This document shows, piece by piece, positions 23,103-33,036 of a DNA stretch of 64,000 nt. The notes beneath the pieces were generated by a model. The model was not told where the DNA came from and did not search any database. It was given only the letters and a program-made list of their open reading frames with translations. Origin of the DNA: Streptomyces composti (lineage in GTDB: Bacteria; Actinomycetota; Actinomycetes; Streptomycetales; Streptomycetaceae). The stretch covers positions 62,001 through 126,000 of the forward strand of contig NZ_JAATEM010000016.1 of assembly GCF_012034205.1 (NCBI RefSeq), read 5' to 3'. The position numbers and the translations under genes were made by a program. Within the stretch, counting starts at the first letter, position 1. Every line of letters starts with the position of its first letter.

Positions 23103-24667
23103 GTGCGTTCCCTCAGTTCGCGGCGGAGGATCTTGCCGCTGGCGGCGCGGGGCACGGCGTCGATGAAGGTGACGCGCCGGATGCGCTTGTAGGGGGCGAC
23201 GCGTTCGGCGACGTACATCATCACCTCGCCCTCGGAGAGTCCGGGTGCGGAGGGCTGGCGGACGACATGGGCGTGCGGGACCTCGTTGCCGTCGTCGTCA
23301 TAGGCGCCGATGACGGCGGCGTCGGCGATGCCCGGGTGGGTGAGCAGCAGGGCCTCGAGTTCGGCGGGGGCGACCTGGAAGCCCTTGTACTTGATCAGTT
23401 CCTTGACGCGGTCGACGACGAAGAGCCAGCCGTCCTCGTCGACGTGTCCGACGTCGCCGGTGTGCAGCCAGCCGTCCTCGTCGATCATGGCGGCGGTCTC
23501 GTCGGGGCGGCCGAGGTAGCCCTTCATCACCTGGGGGCCGCGGATGAGGATCTCCCCGGACTCGCCGGGGCCGAGGTCCTTGCCGGGGTCGTCGAGGGAG
23601 ACGATGCGCATATCGGTGCCGGCGATGAGCTTGCCGACGGTGCCGGGCGGGGCCTCGCGCATGGAGTCGAGGGGCACGACGTGGGTGCCGGGGGAGAGTT
23701 CGGTCATGCCGTAGGCCTGGCCGACGGGTGGCAGGCCGAGCCGTTCGGCGCAGGCGACGGCGAGCCGGGCGTCCAGGGGTGCGGCGGCGCTGATGATGTA
23801 CTTCAGGGAGCTGAGGTCGTACTGGGTGACCAGCGGGTGCTTGGCGAGGGCCAGCACGATGGGCGGGGCCACGTACAGGCCGGTGATGCGGTGGTTCTGG
23901 ATGGCGGCGAGGAACGTCTCCAGCTCGAAGCGGGGCAGCACCACCACGGTGGCGCCGTGCCGCAGGGGGGCGTTCATCAGGGCGGTCAGCCCGTAGATGT
24001 GGAAGAACGGCAGCACGGCGAGGATGCGGTCGCCGGGGCCGGCGCTGATCGCCGCGTTGAGCTGGGCGAGGTTGGTGGCGATCTGCCGGTGGGTGAGCAT
24101 CACGCCCTTGGGGGTGCCGGTGGTGCCGGAGGAGTACGGCAGGGCGGCGACGTCCTCGGCCGGGTCGATGGCCGCCTCGGGCTCGGGCGCGGTGCTGCCG
24201 AGCATGTCGATCAGCGAGCGGTGTCCGGGCGCGCTGTCGCAGACGAAGATCTCCTGCACGCCGCTGGCGATGTCGGCGGCGCGGCGGGCGGTGTCCAGCA
24301 GCGGGGAGACGGTGACGATCCAGCGGGCCGAGCAGTCCTTGAGCTGTTTGCCGAACTCCTCGGCGGTGGCGAGCGGGTGCACGGTGGTGACCGAGGCTCC
24401 CGCCCGGGTGGCGGCGTAGAAGGCGGTGGGGAAGGCGATGGTGTTGGGGCTGTGCAGGGCGAGCACGTCGCCCTTGCGCACGCCGGCCTCGGCGAGCGCG
24501 GCGGCGATCCGCCGGTGGAACCGGTCCACCTGCTCGTAGGAGAGAGTGGTGCCGTCGGTGCCGTCGATCAGGGCGGGGGCGTCGCCGAACTCGGCGGCGC
24601 GTCCCAGGACGGCCTCGTGGATGGGGAGTTCGACGGGCGGGACGTCTGCGTACTCGCTGCGGAACAT
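23099..24667 (-). CDS. 4-coumarate/cinnamate:CoA ligase family protein
   Basis: A 522-residue ATP-dependent acyl-CoA ligase. The A3 motif PYSSGTTGTPKGVMLTH lies at about residues 170-190. The A5 region reads GQAYGMTELSPGTHVVPLD, the A7/A8 region GWLHTGDVGHVDEDGWLFVV and DRVKELIKYKGFQVAPAELE, and the A10 lysine is in PRAASGKILRRELRE. The S. coelicolor enzyme in this context (SCO4383) was shown to activate cinnamate and 4-coumarate, so a similar aromatic acid is likely. ATG 24667 follows GGAGGAACG. It lies 23 nt downstream of the acyl-CoA dehydrogenase in the operon. Confidence 0.93.
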   Translation of the reverse strand: MFRSEYADVPPVELPIHEAVLGRAAEFGDAPALIDGTDGTTLSYEQVDRFHRRIAAALAEAGVRKGDVLALHSPNTIAFPTAFYAATRAGASVTTVHPLATAEEFGKQLKDCSARWIVTVSPLLDTARRAADIASGVQEIFVCDSAPGHRSLIDMLGSTAPEPEAAIDPAEDVAALPYSSGTTGTPKGVMLTHRQIATNLAQLNAAISAGPGDRILAVLPFFHIYGLTALMNAPLRHGATVVVLPRFELETFLAAIQNHRITGLYVAPPIVLALAKHPLVTQYDLSSLKYIISAAAPLDARLAVACAERLGLPPVGQAYGMTELSPGTHVVPLDSMREAPPGTVGKLIAGTDMRIVSLDDPGKDLGPGESGEILIRGPQVMKGYLGRPDETAAMIDEDGWLHTGDVGHVDEDGWLFVVDRVKELIKYKGFQVAPAELEALLLTHPGIADAAVIGAYDDDGNEVPHAHVVRQPSAPGLSEGEVMMYVAERVAPYKRIRRVTFIDAVPRAASGKILRRELRERT

Positions 24668-24690
24668 CGTTCCTCCAAGGCGGCGACGGC

Positions 24691-25857
24691 CTAGTACGAC
24701 TTCGGAAGGCCCAGGGTCTGGTGGGACACGTAGTTGAGAATCATCTCCCGGCTGACCGGTGCGATACGAGACACGCGCGCGGCCGTCACCATGGAGGCGA
24801 GCCCGAACTCGCGGGTGAGGCCGTTGCCGCCGAGGGTGTGCACGGCCTGGTCGACGGCGTGCACGCAGGCCTCCGCTGCCGCGTACTTGGCCATGTTGGC
24901 GGCCTCCCCCGCGCCCACGTCGTCGCCGGCGTCGTAGAGGTGGGCGGCCTTCTGCATCATCAGGCGGGCCAGTTCGAGCTCGATGTGTGCCTGGGCGAGC
25001 GGGTGGGCGATGGCCTGGTGGGCGCCGATCGGGGTCTTCCAGACGGTGCGTTCGCGGGCGTACTCGACGGCCCGGCCGAGCGCGTGGCGGCCCATGCCGA
25101 TGGCGAACGCGGCGGTCATGATGCGCTCGGGGTTGAGGCCGGCGAACAGCTGGAGCAGCCCCGCGTCCTCGTCGCCGACCAGCGCGTCGGCGGGCAGCCG
25201 CACATCGTCCAGGACCAGCTCGAACTGCTTCTCGGCGGCGTTGAGCTCCATGTCGATGGGCCGCCGCTGGAAGCCGGGCGTCTCGCGCGGGACGATGAAC
25301 AGGCAGGGCTTGAGGCGTCCGGTGCGGGCGTCCTCGGTGCGGCCGACGATGAGGGTGGCGTCGGCGAAGTCGACGCCGGAGACGAACACCTTGCGGCCGT
25401 TGAGGATCCAGTCGCCGGAGCCGGGGTCGCGGCGGGCCGTGGTGGTGATGCGGTGGCTGTTGGAGCCGGCGTCGGGTTCGGTGATGCCGAAGGCCATGAT
25501 GCGGCTGCCGTCGGCCAGGCCGGGCAGCCAGTCGCGCTTCTGCTGCTCGGTGCCGAAGCGGGCGATGACGGTGCCGCAGATGGCGGGCGAGACGATCAGC
25601 ATCAGCAGCGGCGAGCCGGCCGCGCCGAGTTCCTCCAGGACGAGGGAGAGTTCGGCGATGCCGCCGCCTCCGCCGCCGTACTCCTCGGGGAGGTTGACGC
25701 CCAGGTAGCCGAGCTTGGCCGCGTCCTGCCACAGCTCGGCGGGGTGGCGGCCCTCGGCGACGGTGCGGGTGAAGTAGTCGCGGCCGTAGCGCTTGCCGAA
25801 GGCGGCGACGGCTTCTCTCAGTGCCTTGTGCTCGTCGGATTCGATGTGGGTGGTCAC
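24691..25857 (-). CDS. Acyl-CoA dehydrogenase
   Basis: A 388-residue FAD flavoenzyme that forms a double bond at C2-C3 of an acyl-CoA and passes electrons to ETF. The N-terminal helical domain is followed by FAD/substrate contacts MAFGITEPDAGSNSHRITTT and the C-terminal helical domain with YAREREVW-like text (here YARERTVWKTPIGAHQAIAH) and AVHTLGGNGLTREFGLASMV. GTG 25857 follows GGAGGACCGC. It sits between the carboxylase alpha gene and the CoA ligase in one transcription unit, fitting breakdown of a branched or aromatic-derived acyl-CoA. Confidence 0.94.
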   Translation of the reverse strand: MTTHIESDEHKALREAVAAFGKRYGRDYFTRTVAEGRHPAELWQDAAKLGYLGVNLPEEYGGGGGGIAELSLVLEELGAAGSPLLMLIVSPAICGTVIARFGTEQQKRDWLPGLADGSRIMAFGITEPDAGSNSHRITTTARRDPGSGDWILNGRKVFVSGVDFADATLIVGRTEDARTGRLKPCLFIVPRETPGFQRRPIDMELNAAEKQFELVLDDVRLPADALVGDEDAGLLQLFAGLNPERIMTAAFAIGMGRHALGRAVEYARERTVWKTPIGAHQAIAHPLAQAHIELELARLMMQKAAHLYDAGDDVGAGEAANMAKYAAAEACVHAVDQAVHTLGGNGLTREFGLASMVTAARVSRIAPVSREMILNYVSHQTLGLPKSY

Positions 25858-25921
25858 GCGGTCCTCCGGGTGTGGGTTGTCTGTGACCGGGCCGCAGGCG
25901 CGGGGGCGCCTGAGCCCTCGC

Positions 25922-25960
25922 TCCCTGGGCGGGATCCCTGGGCGGGCATCCCTAGGCGGG
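25922..25960. repeat. Short direct repeats at the carboxylase alpha 3' end
   Basis: Three copies of about 12 bp (TCCCTGGGCGGG and a variant TCCCTAGGCGGG) start at 25922, 25935 and 25949. The last copy contains the stop codon of the alpha-subunit gene on the minus strand. Confidence 0.6.
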
Positions 25961-27793
25961 TTGCACCACGGCCAGCACCGTGCCGGGCTCGACCTGCTGT
26001 CCCGGCTTGGCGTTGAGGCTGGTGAGGGTGCCGTCGGCGGGGGCGGTGATCTTGTGCTGCATCTTCATGGCCTCCAGCCACAGCAGGGGCTGCCCCGCCT
26101 GGACCGGGGCGCCCTCGGTGAGCCCCTCGGCGACGCGGACGACCACGCCGGGCATGGGGGCCAGCAAAGACCCCGGTGCGTGCTGGCCGGCCGGGTCGGG
26201 GAAGCGGGGCAGCGCGGTGAGGCGGGTGGCGTTCACGAAGACGGTGTCGCCGTACCTGGCCACCTCGAACCGGCGCCGCACTCCCTCGGCTTCGAGGACG
26301 ACGAGCCCGGCGTCCGCGTGCACCACCCGTACCCCCTCGGCCTCCAGTCCGGCCCGGGTGTGCCGGTAGCGGACCTCGTGCTCCTCGCCGTCGACGGCGT
26401 ACCGCTTGATCTGCGGAGCGGACGGCAGATTGCGCCAGCCGCCGAAGCGGGAGCGGCCGTGGGCGTCGGCGAGGGCGGCGGCCAGCGGGGCGAGCGCGTC
26501 GGGGGCGGGCCGGGTGAGGTCGGGCAGATGGCGCTCGTAGAAGCCGGTGTCCATCCGCCCCTCGGTGAACTCCGGGTGCCGCAGGGAGCGGACCAGCAGG
26601 TCCCGGTTCGTCACCGGGCCGTGGATCGCCGCGCGTTCCAGGGCGGCGGCCAGCTTGCGGATGGCTTCCACGCGGGTGGGCGCATGGGCGACGACCTTGG
26701 CGAGCATCGGGTCGTAGTGGACGCCGATGTCGTCGCCGTCGGTGTAGCCGGTGTCCAGGCGCACACCGCCGGGGACGGAGAGACGATGCAGCCGTCCGGT
26801 CTGCGGGGCCCACTCGCGCGCGGGGTCCTCGGCGTACAGCCGGACCTCGACGGCGTGACCGTGCGCGGACGGGGGCCCGGCCGCCAGCGCATGCCCCTCG
26901 GCGACGCGGATCTGCTCGGCGACCAGGTCGACGCCGAACACCGCCTCGGTGACCGGGTGTTCCACCTGCAGCCGGGTGTTCATCTCGAGGAAGTGCGCCC
27001 GGTCGCCCGCGACGAGGAACTCCACGGTCCCGGCGCCCACGTAGTCCACCGCGCGGGCGGCGCGCACGGCGAGGTCGTGGAGCTCCGCCGTGAGGGTCTC
27101 CGACAGCCCCGGAGCCGGGGCCTCCTCGACGACCTTCTGGTGGCGCCGCTGCAGGGAGCAGTCGCGGGTGCCGAGCGCCCAGACCGTGCCGTGGGTGTCG
27201 GCGAGGATCTGCACCTCGACATGGCGCCCGCCCTCCACATAGGGCTCGACGAACACCTCGCCGTCGCCGAAGGCGCTCGCCGCCTCCGCCCGGGCGGCTG
27301 CCAGCTCCGCGTCCAGGTCGGCGAGTTCGCGCACGATACGCATGCCGCGTCCGCCGCCGCCCGCCGCGGCCTTCACCAGCACCGGCAGGTCGGCCTCGGT
27401 GACCTCGCGCAGCGGCTCGATGCCCATGAGCTGCTTGGCACGGGTCTTGGAGGCCATCGCCTCGATCGCCTCCGGGGGCGGCCCGATCCACACCAGGCCC
27501 GCGTCCTGGACGGCACGGGCGAAACCGGCGTTCTCGGAGAGGAAGCCGTAGCCGGGGTGCACCGCGTCCGCCCCCGCGGTGAGCGCCGCCTTCACGATCA
27601 GCTCGCCGCGCAGATAGGTGTCGGCGGGTGCCGAACCCGGCAGCCGTACGGCGCTGTCGGCCAGGCGGACGTGCAGGGCCCCCGCGTCGGCGTCCGAGTG
27701 CACGGCGACGGTGCGGATGCCCAGCTCGCGGCAGGTGCGGACGATCCGGCAGGCGATCTCGCCCCGGTTCGCGACAAGCACGGAATCAATCAC
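25952..27793 (-). CDS. Acyl-CoA carboxylase alpha subunit (biotin carboxylase plus biotin carrier)
   Basis: A 613-residue biotin-dependent carboxylase subunit. The biotin carboxylase domain (about 1-440) opens MIDSVLVANRGEIACRIVRT and has the ATP-grasp glycine loop VKAAAGGGGRGMRIVRELAD and RDCSLQRRHQKVVEEAPAPG. The carboxyl carrier domain lies at the C-terminus, with biotinyl lysine in LLWLEAMKMQHKITAPADG. It carboxylates biotin with bicarbonate and ATP, for transfer by the beta subunit encoded 7 nt upstream in the operon. The domain order matches methylcrotonyl-/geranyl-CoA carboxylases; the actual acyl-CoA is not determined by sequence alone. Confidence 0.95.
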   Translation of the reverse strand: MIDSVLVANRGEIACRIVRTCRELGIRTVAVHSDADAGALHVRLADSAVRLPGSAPADTYLRGELIVKAALTAGADAVHPGYGFLSENAGFARAVQDAGLVWIGPPPEAIEAMASKTRAKQLMGIEPLREVTEADLPVLVKAAAGGGGRGMRIVRELADLDAELAAARAEAASAFGDGEVFVEPYVEGGRHVEVQILADTHGTVWALGTRDCSLQRRHQKVVEEAPAPGLSETLTAELHDLAVRAARAVDYVGAGTVEFLVAGDRAHFLEMNTRLQVEHPVTEAVFGVDLVAEQIRVAEGHALAAGPPSAHGHAVEVRLYAEDPAREWAPQTGRLHRLSVPGGVRLDTGYTDGDDIGVHYDPMLAKVVAHAPTRVEAIRKLAAALERAAIHGPVTNRDLLVRSLRHPEFTEGRMDTGFYERHLPDLTRPAPDALAPLAAALADAHGRSRFGGWRNLPSAPQIKRYAVDGEEHEVRYRHTRAGLEAEGVRVVHADAGLVVLEAEGVRRRFEVARYGDTVFVNATRLTALPRFPDPAGQHAPGSLLAPMPGVVVRVAEGLTEGAPVQAGQPLLWLEAMKMQHKITAPADGTLTSLNAKPGQQVEPGTVLAVVQPA

Positions 27794-27800
27794 TGTTGCC

Positions 27801-29399
27801 TCACATCCGGAAGACGCCGAAGCCGCCGCGTGCGCCCTCGTAGGGCGCGGTGTGGATGGCGGACAGGCACAGGCCGAGGACGGTGCGGGTGTCGCGCGGG
27901 TCGATGACGCCGTCGTCGTAGAGCCGGCCGGAGAGGAACATCGGCAGCGACTCGGACTCGATCTGCTGCTCCACCATGGCGCGCAGCGCCGCGTCCGCCT
28001 CCTCGTCGTACGGCTTGCCCTTCGCCGCGGCGGACTGGCGGGCGACGATGGACAGCACCCCGGCGAGCTGCTGCGGGCCCATCACCGCGGACTTGGCGCT
28101 GGGCCAGGCGAACAGGAAGCGGGGGTCGTAGGCCCGCCCGCACATGCCGTAGTGGCCCGCGCCGTACGAGGCCCCCATGAGCACCGACAGATGGGGCACC
28201 TTCGAGTTGCTGACCGCATTGATCATCATGGCGCCGTGCTTGATGATGCCGCCCTGCTCGTACTCCTTGCCGACCATGTAACCGGTGGTGTTGTGCAGGA
28301 ACAGCAGCGGGATGTCGCGCTGGTTGGCGAGCTGGATGAACTGGGCGGCCTTCTGCGACTCCTCGGAGAACAGCACCCCCTGGGCGTTGGCGAGGATGCC
28401 CACCGGATAGCCGTGCAGGGTGGCCCAGCCGGTGGTGAGGCTCCTGCCGTACAGCGGCTTGAACTCGTCGAAGTCGGAGGCGTCGACGATACGGGCGATG
28501 ACCTCGCGCGGATCGAAGGGGATCTTGAGGTCGTCCGGGACGATGCCGAGCAGTTCCTCCGGGTCGTACTTGGGGGGCTCGGCCGGGCCCGGATCGGGGT
28601 AGGCCTTGCGGTGGTTGAGGCGGGCGACGACGCGGCGGGCCTGGCGCAGCGCGTCCGTCTCGTCGAGGGCGAAGTAGTCGGCGAGGCCCGACACCCGCGC
28701 GTGCATCTCGGCGCCGCCCAGGGACTCGTCGTCGCTCTCCTCGCCGGTCGCCATCTTCACCAGCGGCGGACCGCCGAGGAACACCTTCGCCCGCTCCTTG
28801 ACCATGATCACGTGGTCGGACATGCCGGGGACGTAGGCGCCGCCGGCCGTGGAGTTGCCGAAGACGACGGCGACGGTGGGGATGCCGGCGGCGGAGAGCC
28901 GGGTGAGATCGCGGAAGATGGCCCCGCCCGGGATGAAGATCTCCTTCTGGGACGGCAGATCCGCACCGCCGGACTCGACCAGGCTGATGAGGGGCAGCCG
29001 GTTGGCGAACGCGATCTCATGGGCGCGCAGCGCCTTCTTCAGGCTCCACGGATTGCTGGCACCGCCGCGCACGGTCGGATCGTTGGCGGTGATCAGACAC
29101 TCCACACCCTCGACCACGCCGATGCCGGTGACCAGAGAGGCCCCGACGGTGTAGTCGCTCCCCCAGCCGGCCAGCGGGGAGAGCTCCAGGAACGGCGTGT
29201 CCGGATCGAGCAGCAGCTCGATCCGCTCCCGGGCGAGCAGCTTGCCGCGCTTGCGGTGCCGTTCGATGTACTTCTCCCCGCCGCCCGCTAGGGCCTTGGC
29301 GTGCTCGGCGTCGAGTTCGGCGAGCTTGGCGAGCATCGCCTCGCGCTGCGCCCGGTGTTCGGGGCTGTGGGTGTCCACGGCGGTGTCGAGAACCGTCAC
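27801..29399 (-). CDS. Acyl-CoA carboxylase beta subunit (carboxyltransferase)
   Basis: A 532-residue carboxyltransferase moving CO2 from biotin to an acyl-CoA. It has the MCCB-type landmarks RHRKRGKLLARERIELLLD, the first oxyanion-hole region in VFGNSTAGGAYVPGMSDHVI, GGPPLVKMATGEESDDESLG, and the second in LMGASYGAGHYGMCGRAYDP. The closest pattern is methylcrotonyl-CoA or geranyl-CoA carboxylase beta. GTG 29399 overlaps the AtuA-like stop by 4 nt; longer in-frame extensions upstream are antisense noise. The AtuA-like neighbour favours an acyclic terpene or branched acyl substrate (inference). Confidence 0.95.
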   Translation of the reverse strand: MTVLDTAVDTHSPEHRAQREAMLAKLAELDAEHAKALAGGGEKYIERHRKRGKLLARERIELLLDPDTPFLELSPLAGWGSDYTVGASLVTGIGVVEGVECLITANDPTVRGGASNPWSLKKALRAHEIAFANRLPLISLVESGGADLPSQKEIFIPGGAIFRDLTRLSAAGIPTVAVVFGNSTAGGAYVPGMSDHVIMVKERAKVFLGGPPLVKMATGEESDDESLGGAEMHARVSGLADYFALDETDALRQARRVVARLNHRKAYPDPGPAEPPKYDPEELLGIVPDDLKIPFDPREVIARIVDASDFDEFKPLYGRSLTTGWATLHGYPVGILANAQGVLFSEESQKAAQFIQLANQRDIPLLFLHNTTGYMVGKEYEQGGIIKHGAMMINAVSNSKVPHLSVLMGASYGAGHYGMCGRAYDPRFLFAWPSAKSAVMGPQQLAGVLSIVARQSAAAKGKPYDEEADAALRAMVEQQIESESLPMFLSGRLYDDGVIDPRDTRTVLGLCLSAIHTAPYEGARGGFGVFRM

Positions 29400-31108
29400 A
29401 GCAGGACCTCCGGTATGTCCAGGTGGCGGGAGCGCAGCCATTCGCCGAGTGCCTTGGCCTGCGGGTCGAAACGGTGCTGGGCGGCGACGCCCGCGCCGAG
29501 GATCCCCTCGACGACGAAGTTCAGGGCGCGCAGGTTGGGCAGGACGTGGCGGGTCACGGGAAGACCGGCGGCCTCCGGGATCAGCTCCCGGAACCGCTCC
29601 GCGGTCAGGTGATGCGCGAGCCATCGCCAGGCCTGCTCGCTGACCGCCCAGACACCGACGTTGGCGTCCCCGCCCTTGTCCCCGCTGCGGGCCCCGGCGA
29701 CGAGACCCAGGGGTGCTCTGCGGGTGGGCCCGGCCGGCAGCGGCTCGGGCAGCGGCGGCTCGGGCACGGCCGTGAGCGGAGCGGTGTTCTCCGGCGGTGG
29801 CACCGGGATGCGGCGCCCGTCGGGGAGGACGGCGGCGTGCTCGACGGCGTCCTGCGCCACGTACGCCGCCTCGAACACCCCGTAGGGCGAGCCCTTCCCG
29901 GGCGGCGCCGGCACATGGAAGCCGGGGTAGCTGGCGAGCGCCAGCTCGATGGCGGCGCCGCTGAGCGCCCGCCCCACCTTCGCCTCGTCCGTGTCCCGTA
30001 CGACGAGCCGCAGCAGGGCACTCGCGGTCTCCTCGGTGCCGGCGTCGGGCCGGTCGGTGCGCACCAGGTCCCAGCGCACCTCGGCGGGCGGCGACTTGGC
30101 GAGCGCCTCGCCCATCTGTGCCTTGACCAGCTCGGCCTTGGCCTCGATGTCGAGCCCGGTGAGCACGAAGACGACCTCGTTGCGGAATCCGCCGAGCCGG
30201 TTGAGCCCCACCTTGAGGGTGGGCGGCGGTGCCTCGCCCCGCACCCCGTCGATGCGCACCCGGTCGGTCCCCTCCCGGCTGAGCCGCACGGTGTCGAGCC
30301 GGGCAGTGACATCGGGCCCCGCGTACCGGGCTCCCCCGGTCTCGTAGAGCAGCTGCGCGGTGACGGTGCCGGGGTCGACGAAGCCGCCGGTGCCGGGGTG
30401 CTTGGTGATGACGCTGCTGCCGTCGGCGTGGATCTCGGCGAGCGGGAAGCCGGGGTGCCGGACGTCGCCGTCCCGGAAGAAGGAGTAGTTGCCGCCGGTC
30501 GCCTGGGTGCCGCACTCCAGCACATGCCCGGCGATCACGGCGCCCGCGAGCTGGTCGTGGTCCTCCGGGGTCCAGCCGAAACGGGCGGCTGCGGGGCCGG
30601 TGACCAGGGCCGCGTCGGTGACCCGTCCGGTGACCACGACGTCGGCGCCCTCGCGCAGACAGGCGGCGATGCCGAAGCCGCCGAGGTAGGCGTGGGCGGC
30701 CAGGGCGCCCGGGTGGGCGGCGGTGAGGTCGTCGCCCTCGACATGGGCGACGCGCACCGGCACACCGGCCTCGGCGGCCAGCTTGCGCACGGCGTCCGCG
30801 AGACCGGCCGGGTTGAGCCCGCCGGCATTGCTGACGATCTTCACGCCCCGCTCGTGGGCCAGGCCCAGGCACTCCTCGAGCTGCCGCAGGAAGGTGCGGG
30901 CATATCCGGCGTCCGGGTTCTTCAGCCGGTCCCGGGCCAGGATGAGCATGGTCAGCTCGGCGAGATAGTCGCCGGTGAGGACGTCCAGGTCGCCGCCGGT
31001 GAGCATCTCGCGCATCGCGTCGAAGCGGTCGCCGTAGAAGCCGGAGGCGTTACCGATGCGCAGGGGCGGCCCGGCCTTCGGCGTCCCGGCGGTCGTCGTG
31101 TCCGTCAC
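29396..31108 (-). CDS. AtuA-family protein (acyclic terpene utilisation, DUF1446)
   Basis: A 570-residue protein. The N-terminal DUF1446 domain (about 15-440) shows [60 protein letters not shown] and [20 protein letters not shown]. The C-terminal 110 residues ([20 protein letters not shown] ...) form the AtuA-C-terminal-like domain, here fused in one chain. AtuA is needed in Pseudomonas for citronellol/geranyl-CoA breakdown, but its reaction is unknown. Overlaps of 4 nt with both neighbours show tight co-translation with the carboxylase. Confidence 0.92.
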   Translation of the reverse strand: MTDTTTAGTPKAGPPLRIGNASGFYGDRFDAMREMLTGGDLDVLTGDYLAELTMLILARDRLKNPDAGYARTFLRQLEECLGLAHERGVKIVSNAGGLNPAGLADAVRKLAAEAGVPVRVAHVEGDDLTAAHPGALAAHAYLGGFGIAACLREGADVVVTGRVTDAALVTGPAAARFGWTPEDHDQLAGAVIAGHVLECGTQATGGNYSFFRDGDVRHPGFPLAEIHADGSSVITKHPGTGGFVDPGTVTAQLLYETGGARYAGPDVTARLDTVRLSREGTDRVRIDGVRGEAPPPTLKVGLNRLGGFRNEVVFVLTGLDIEAKAELVKAQMGEALAKSPPAEVRWDLVRTDRPDAGTEETASALLRLVVRDTDEAKVGRALSGAAIELALASYPGFHVPAPPGKGSPYGVFEAAYVAQDAVEHAAVLPDGRRIPVPPPENTAPLTAVPEPPLPEPLPAGPTRRAPLGLVAGARSGDKGGDANVGVWAVSEQAWRWLAHHLTAERFRELIPEAAGLPVTRHVLPNLRALNFVVEGILGAGVAAQHRFDPQAKALGEWLRSRHLDIPEVLL

Positions 31109-31932
31109 GGGGCGGCCTCCCCTTCCGCCTCGGGCTCACGCCCGCTCGTGCCGGGCTCACGTCCGCCGCCCGGGGGCCCGGCGAAGGCCTGGGCGATGTC
31201 CAGCCAGCGGTCGGCGTCGGGGCCGTGGGCGGTGAGGGCGAGGTCGCTGCGGTGGGCGCGCTGGGTGACCAGCAGACAGAAGTCGAGCGCGGGGCCGGTG
31301 ACGGACTGGGAGGCGTCCTCGGGTCCGTACACCCACCGGTTCTCGCCGTCCGGTGCCGTGAGCTCGACCCGGAAGGGCTCGGCGGGCGGGGTGAGCCGGT
31401 GCACCGCGTAGGCGAAGTCCCGGGTGCGGACGCCGAGCCGGGCCACGTGCCGGAGCCGGTCCGTGGGCGGGCGCACCACACCGAGCGCGTCGGCGATGTC
31501 CAGGCCGTGCGCCCAGGTCTCCATGAGCCGGGCGGTGGCCATGGAGGCGGCGGACATGGGCGGGCCGTACCAGGGGAAGCGAGCCCCGGCGGGAGCGGCC
31601 CGCAGGGCGCCGGCGAGTGCGGCACGGTCCTCTCGCCACCTGGCCAGCAGCGCGGCGGGCTCGGCCCGGGCTCCCTCCTCGGCACTCTCGTCCACGAACG
31701 AGTGCGGAGCGGCGAGGGCCGCCTCGACGAGCTTCTGGAAGCCGTCGGCGTCGGTGACGGCGAGCAGCGCGGACCGGTCGGTCCAGGCGAGGTGCGCGAT
31801 CTGATGAGCGACCGTCCAGCCGGGCGCGGGAGTCGGCAGCCTCCAGCCGTCCTCCCCCAGCCCGGCCACCAGCCGGTCGAGTTCGTCGCTCTCGGCACAC
31901 AGGTCGTCGATGACGGGCGTCGGGTCGGCCAT
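31105..31932 (-). CDS. TIGR03084-type mycothiol/DinB-fold protein
   Basis: A 275-residue DinB-fold protein of the actinobacterial TIGR03084 group, related to mycothiol-dependent maleylpyruvate isomerase. The helix [20 protein letters not shown] and the segment [20 protein letters not shown] carry the histidines and glutamate that typically hold a metal. It may handle a mycothiol conjugate in the same catabolic route. It is the first gene of the eight-gene operon. The start is uncertain: ATG 31932 matches the family N-terminus, ATG 31944 is 4 codons earlier, and neither has a ribosome binding site, so a short or absent leader is likely. Confidence 0.85.
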   Translation of the reverse strand: MADPTPVIDDLCAESDELDRLVAGLGEDGWRLPTPAPGWTVAHQIAHLAWTDRSALLAVTDADGFQKLVEAALAAPHSFVDESAEEGARAEPAALLARWREDRAALAGALRAAPAGARFPWYGPPMSAASMATARLMETWAHGLDIADALGVVRPPTDRLRHVARLGVRTRDFAYAVHRLTPPAEPFRVELTAPDGENRWVYGPEDASQSVTGPALDFCLLVTQRAHRSDLALTAHGPDADRWLDIAQAFAGPPGGGREPGTSGREPEAEGEAAP

Positions 31933-31965
31933 GAGGGGGAGCATGGCAGTGACCCACTAAACAAT

Positions 31966-31977
31966 CAAGCATGCTTG
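31966..31977. promoter_or_regulatory. Perfect 12-bp palindrome at the catabolic operon promoter
   Basis: CAAGCATGCTTG lies about 22 nt upstream of the first possible start of the operon. Its position relative to a TTTAGT -10-like hexamer on the minus strand would let a bound protein block transcription. The operon's own TetR regulator is the obvious candidate. Confidence 0.55.
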
Positions 31978-32079
31978 CATGAATTTTTCCCGGGCGCCGC
32001 AAGCCTCCTCGAGCCACGCGCCCCGGGACGGAACAGGCGGGGCGTCACGGACGGCGTCCGCCCCCGCCCCGAAGGGCCC

Positions 32080-33036
32080 CTATGCCCCGGACTCCCCCTC
32101 GCGCCTGCTCGGCCGCCGCCCCGCCTGGGTCCGCACCGCGCCCATGCTCGCCACGATGACCAGGGCGATGGCGGCGGCCTCGGGAGCGGTGAGGGTCTGG
32201 TCCAGGAGCAGGAAGCCCGCGGTCGCGGCGATGGCCGGCTCCAGGCTCATCAGAATGGCGAAGGTGGAGGCGGGCAGGCGCCGCAGGGCGAGCAGCTCCA
32301 GGGTGTAGGGCAGCACGGAGGAGAGCATCGCGACCGCTCCGCCGAGGGCGATGGTCGTCGGGTCGAGCAGCCTGGTGCCGGCCTCGGTGACGCCCAGCGG
32401 CAGGAAGAGCACCGCCGCCACGGCCATGGCGAGGGCGAGCCCGTCGGCCTGCGGGAAGCGCCGGCCGGTACGGGCGCTGAAGACGATGTACGCGGCCCAC
32501 ATCCCGCCGGCCCCCAGGGCGAAGAGGACACCCAGCGGATCGAGACCGCTGAACCCTCCCCCGCCGAGCAGGAACACGCCGACCAGGGCCAGCGCGGCCC
32601 ACACCAGGTTGATCGCCCGGCGGGAGGCGACGACGGAGAGGATGAGCGGCCCGAGGACCTCCAGGGTGACCGCGGGGCCGAGCGGAATGCGGTCGACGGA
32701 CTGATAGAACAGCCCGTTCATCCCGGCCATGGTGATCCCGAAGACGACGACCGTCCCCCAGTCGGTCCGCGAGTGTCCGCGCAGCCGGGGCCGGCAGACC
32801 GCCATCAGCACCACGGCGGCCACCAGCAGCCGCAGCGTGACCACCCCGAGCGCGCCGGCCCGGGGCATCAGCATCACCGCGAGCGCGCCGCCGAACTGCA
32901 CGGATATCCCGCCGGCGAGCACCAGCCCGACCGGCCCGAGGGACGCCAGGCCGCGCGGGGCGCCACCCGGCACCGAGGCAGGGTCCTGGCCCGCCGGGGC
33001 GACGGTGGACGGGGTGGCGGTGCTGGGCGTGGTCAC
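32080..33036 (-). CDS. EamA/RhtA-type exporter (drug/metabolite transporter superfamily)
   Basis: A 318-residue integral membrane protein with about ten helices in two EamA halves, for example LASLGPVGLVLAGGISVQFG near the start, VTLEVLGPLILSVVASRRAI mid-protein and LPASTFAILMSLEPAIAATA in the second half (the EamA signature region). RhtA-like members export threonine, homoserine or other amino acids. GTG 33036 is chosen because AGGAAGG lies 5 nt upstream; a longer frame to 33078 lacks a site. It is transcribed alone. The substrate is unproven. Confidence 0.9.
   Translation of the reverse strand: MTTPSTATPSTVAPAGQDPASVPGGAPRGLASLGPVGLVLAGGISVQFGGALAVMLMPRAGALGVVTLRLLVAAVVLMAVCRPRLRGHSRTDWGTVVVFGITMAGMNGLFYQSVDRIPLGPAVTLEVLGPLILSVVASRRAINLVWAALALVGVFLLGGGGFSGLDPLGVLFALGAGGMWAAYIVFSARTGRRFPQADGLALAMAVAAVLFLPLGVTEAGTRLLDPTTIALGGAVAMLSSVLPYTLELLALRRLPASTFAILMSLEPAIAATAGFLLLDQTLTAPEAAAIALVIVASMGAVRTQAGRRPSRREGESGA

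Noticed and set aside
23267-26016. Long plus-strand frames opposite the CoA ligase and acyl-CoA dehydrogenase
   Set aside because: Both are Gly/Val/His-rich antisense frames of well-defined enzymes.
29423-31411. 662-residue plus-strand frame
   Set aside because: Antisense to the AtuA-like gene; composition typical of a GC shadow.
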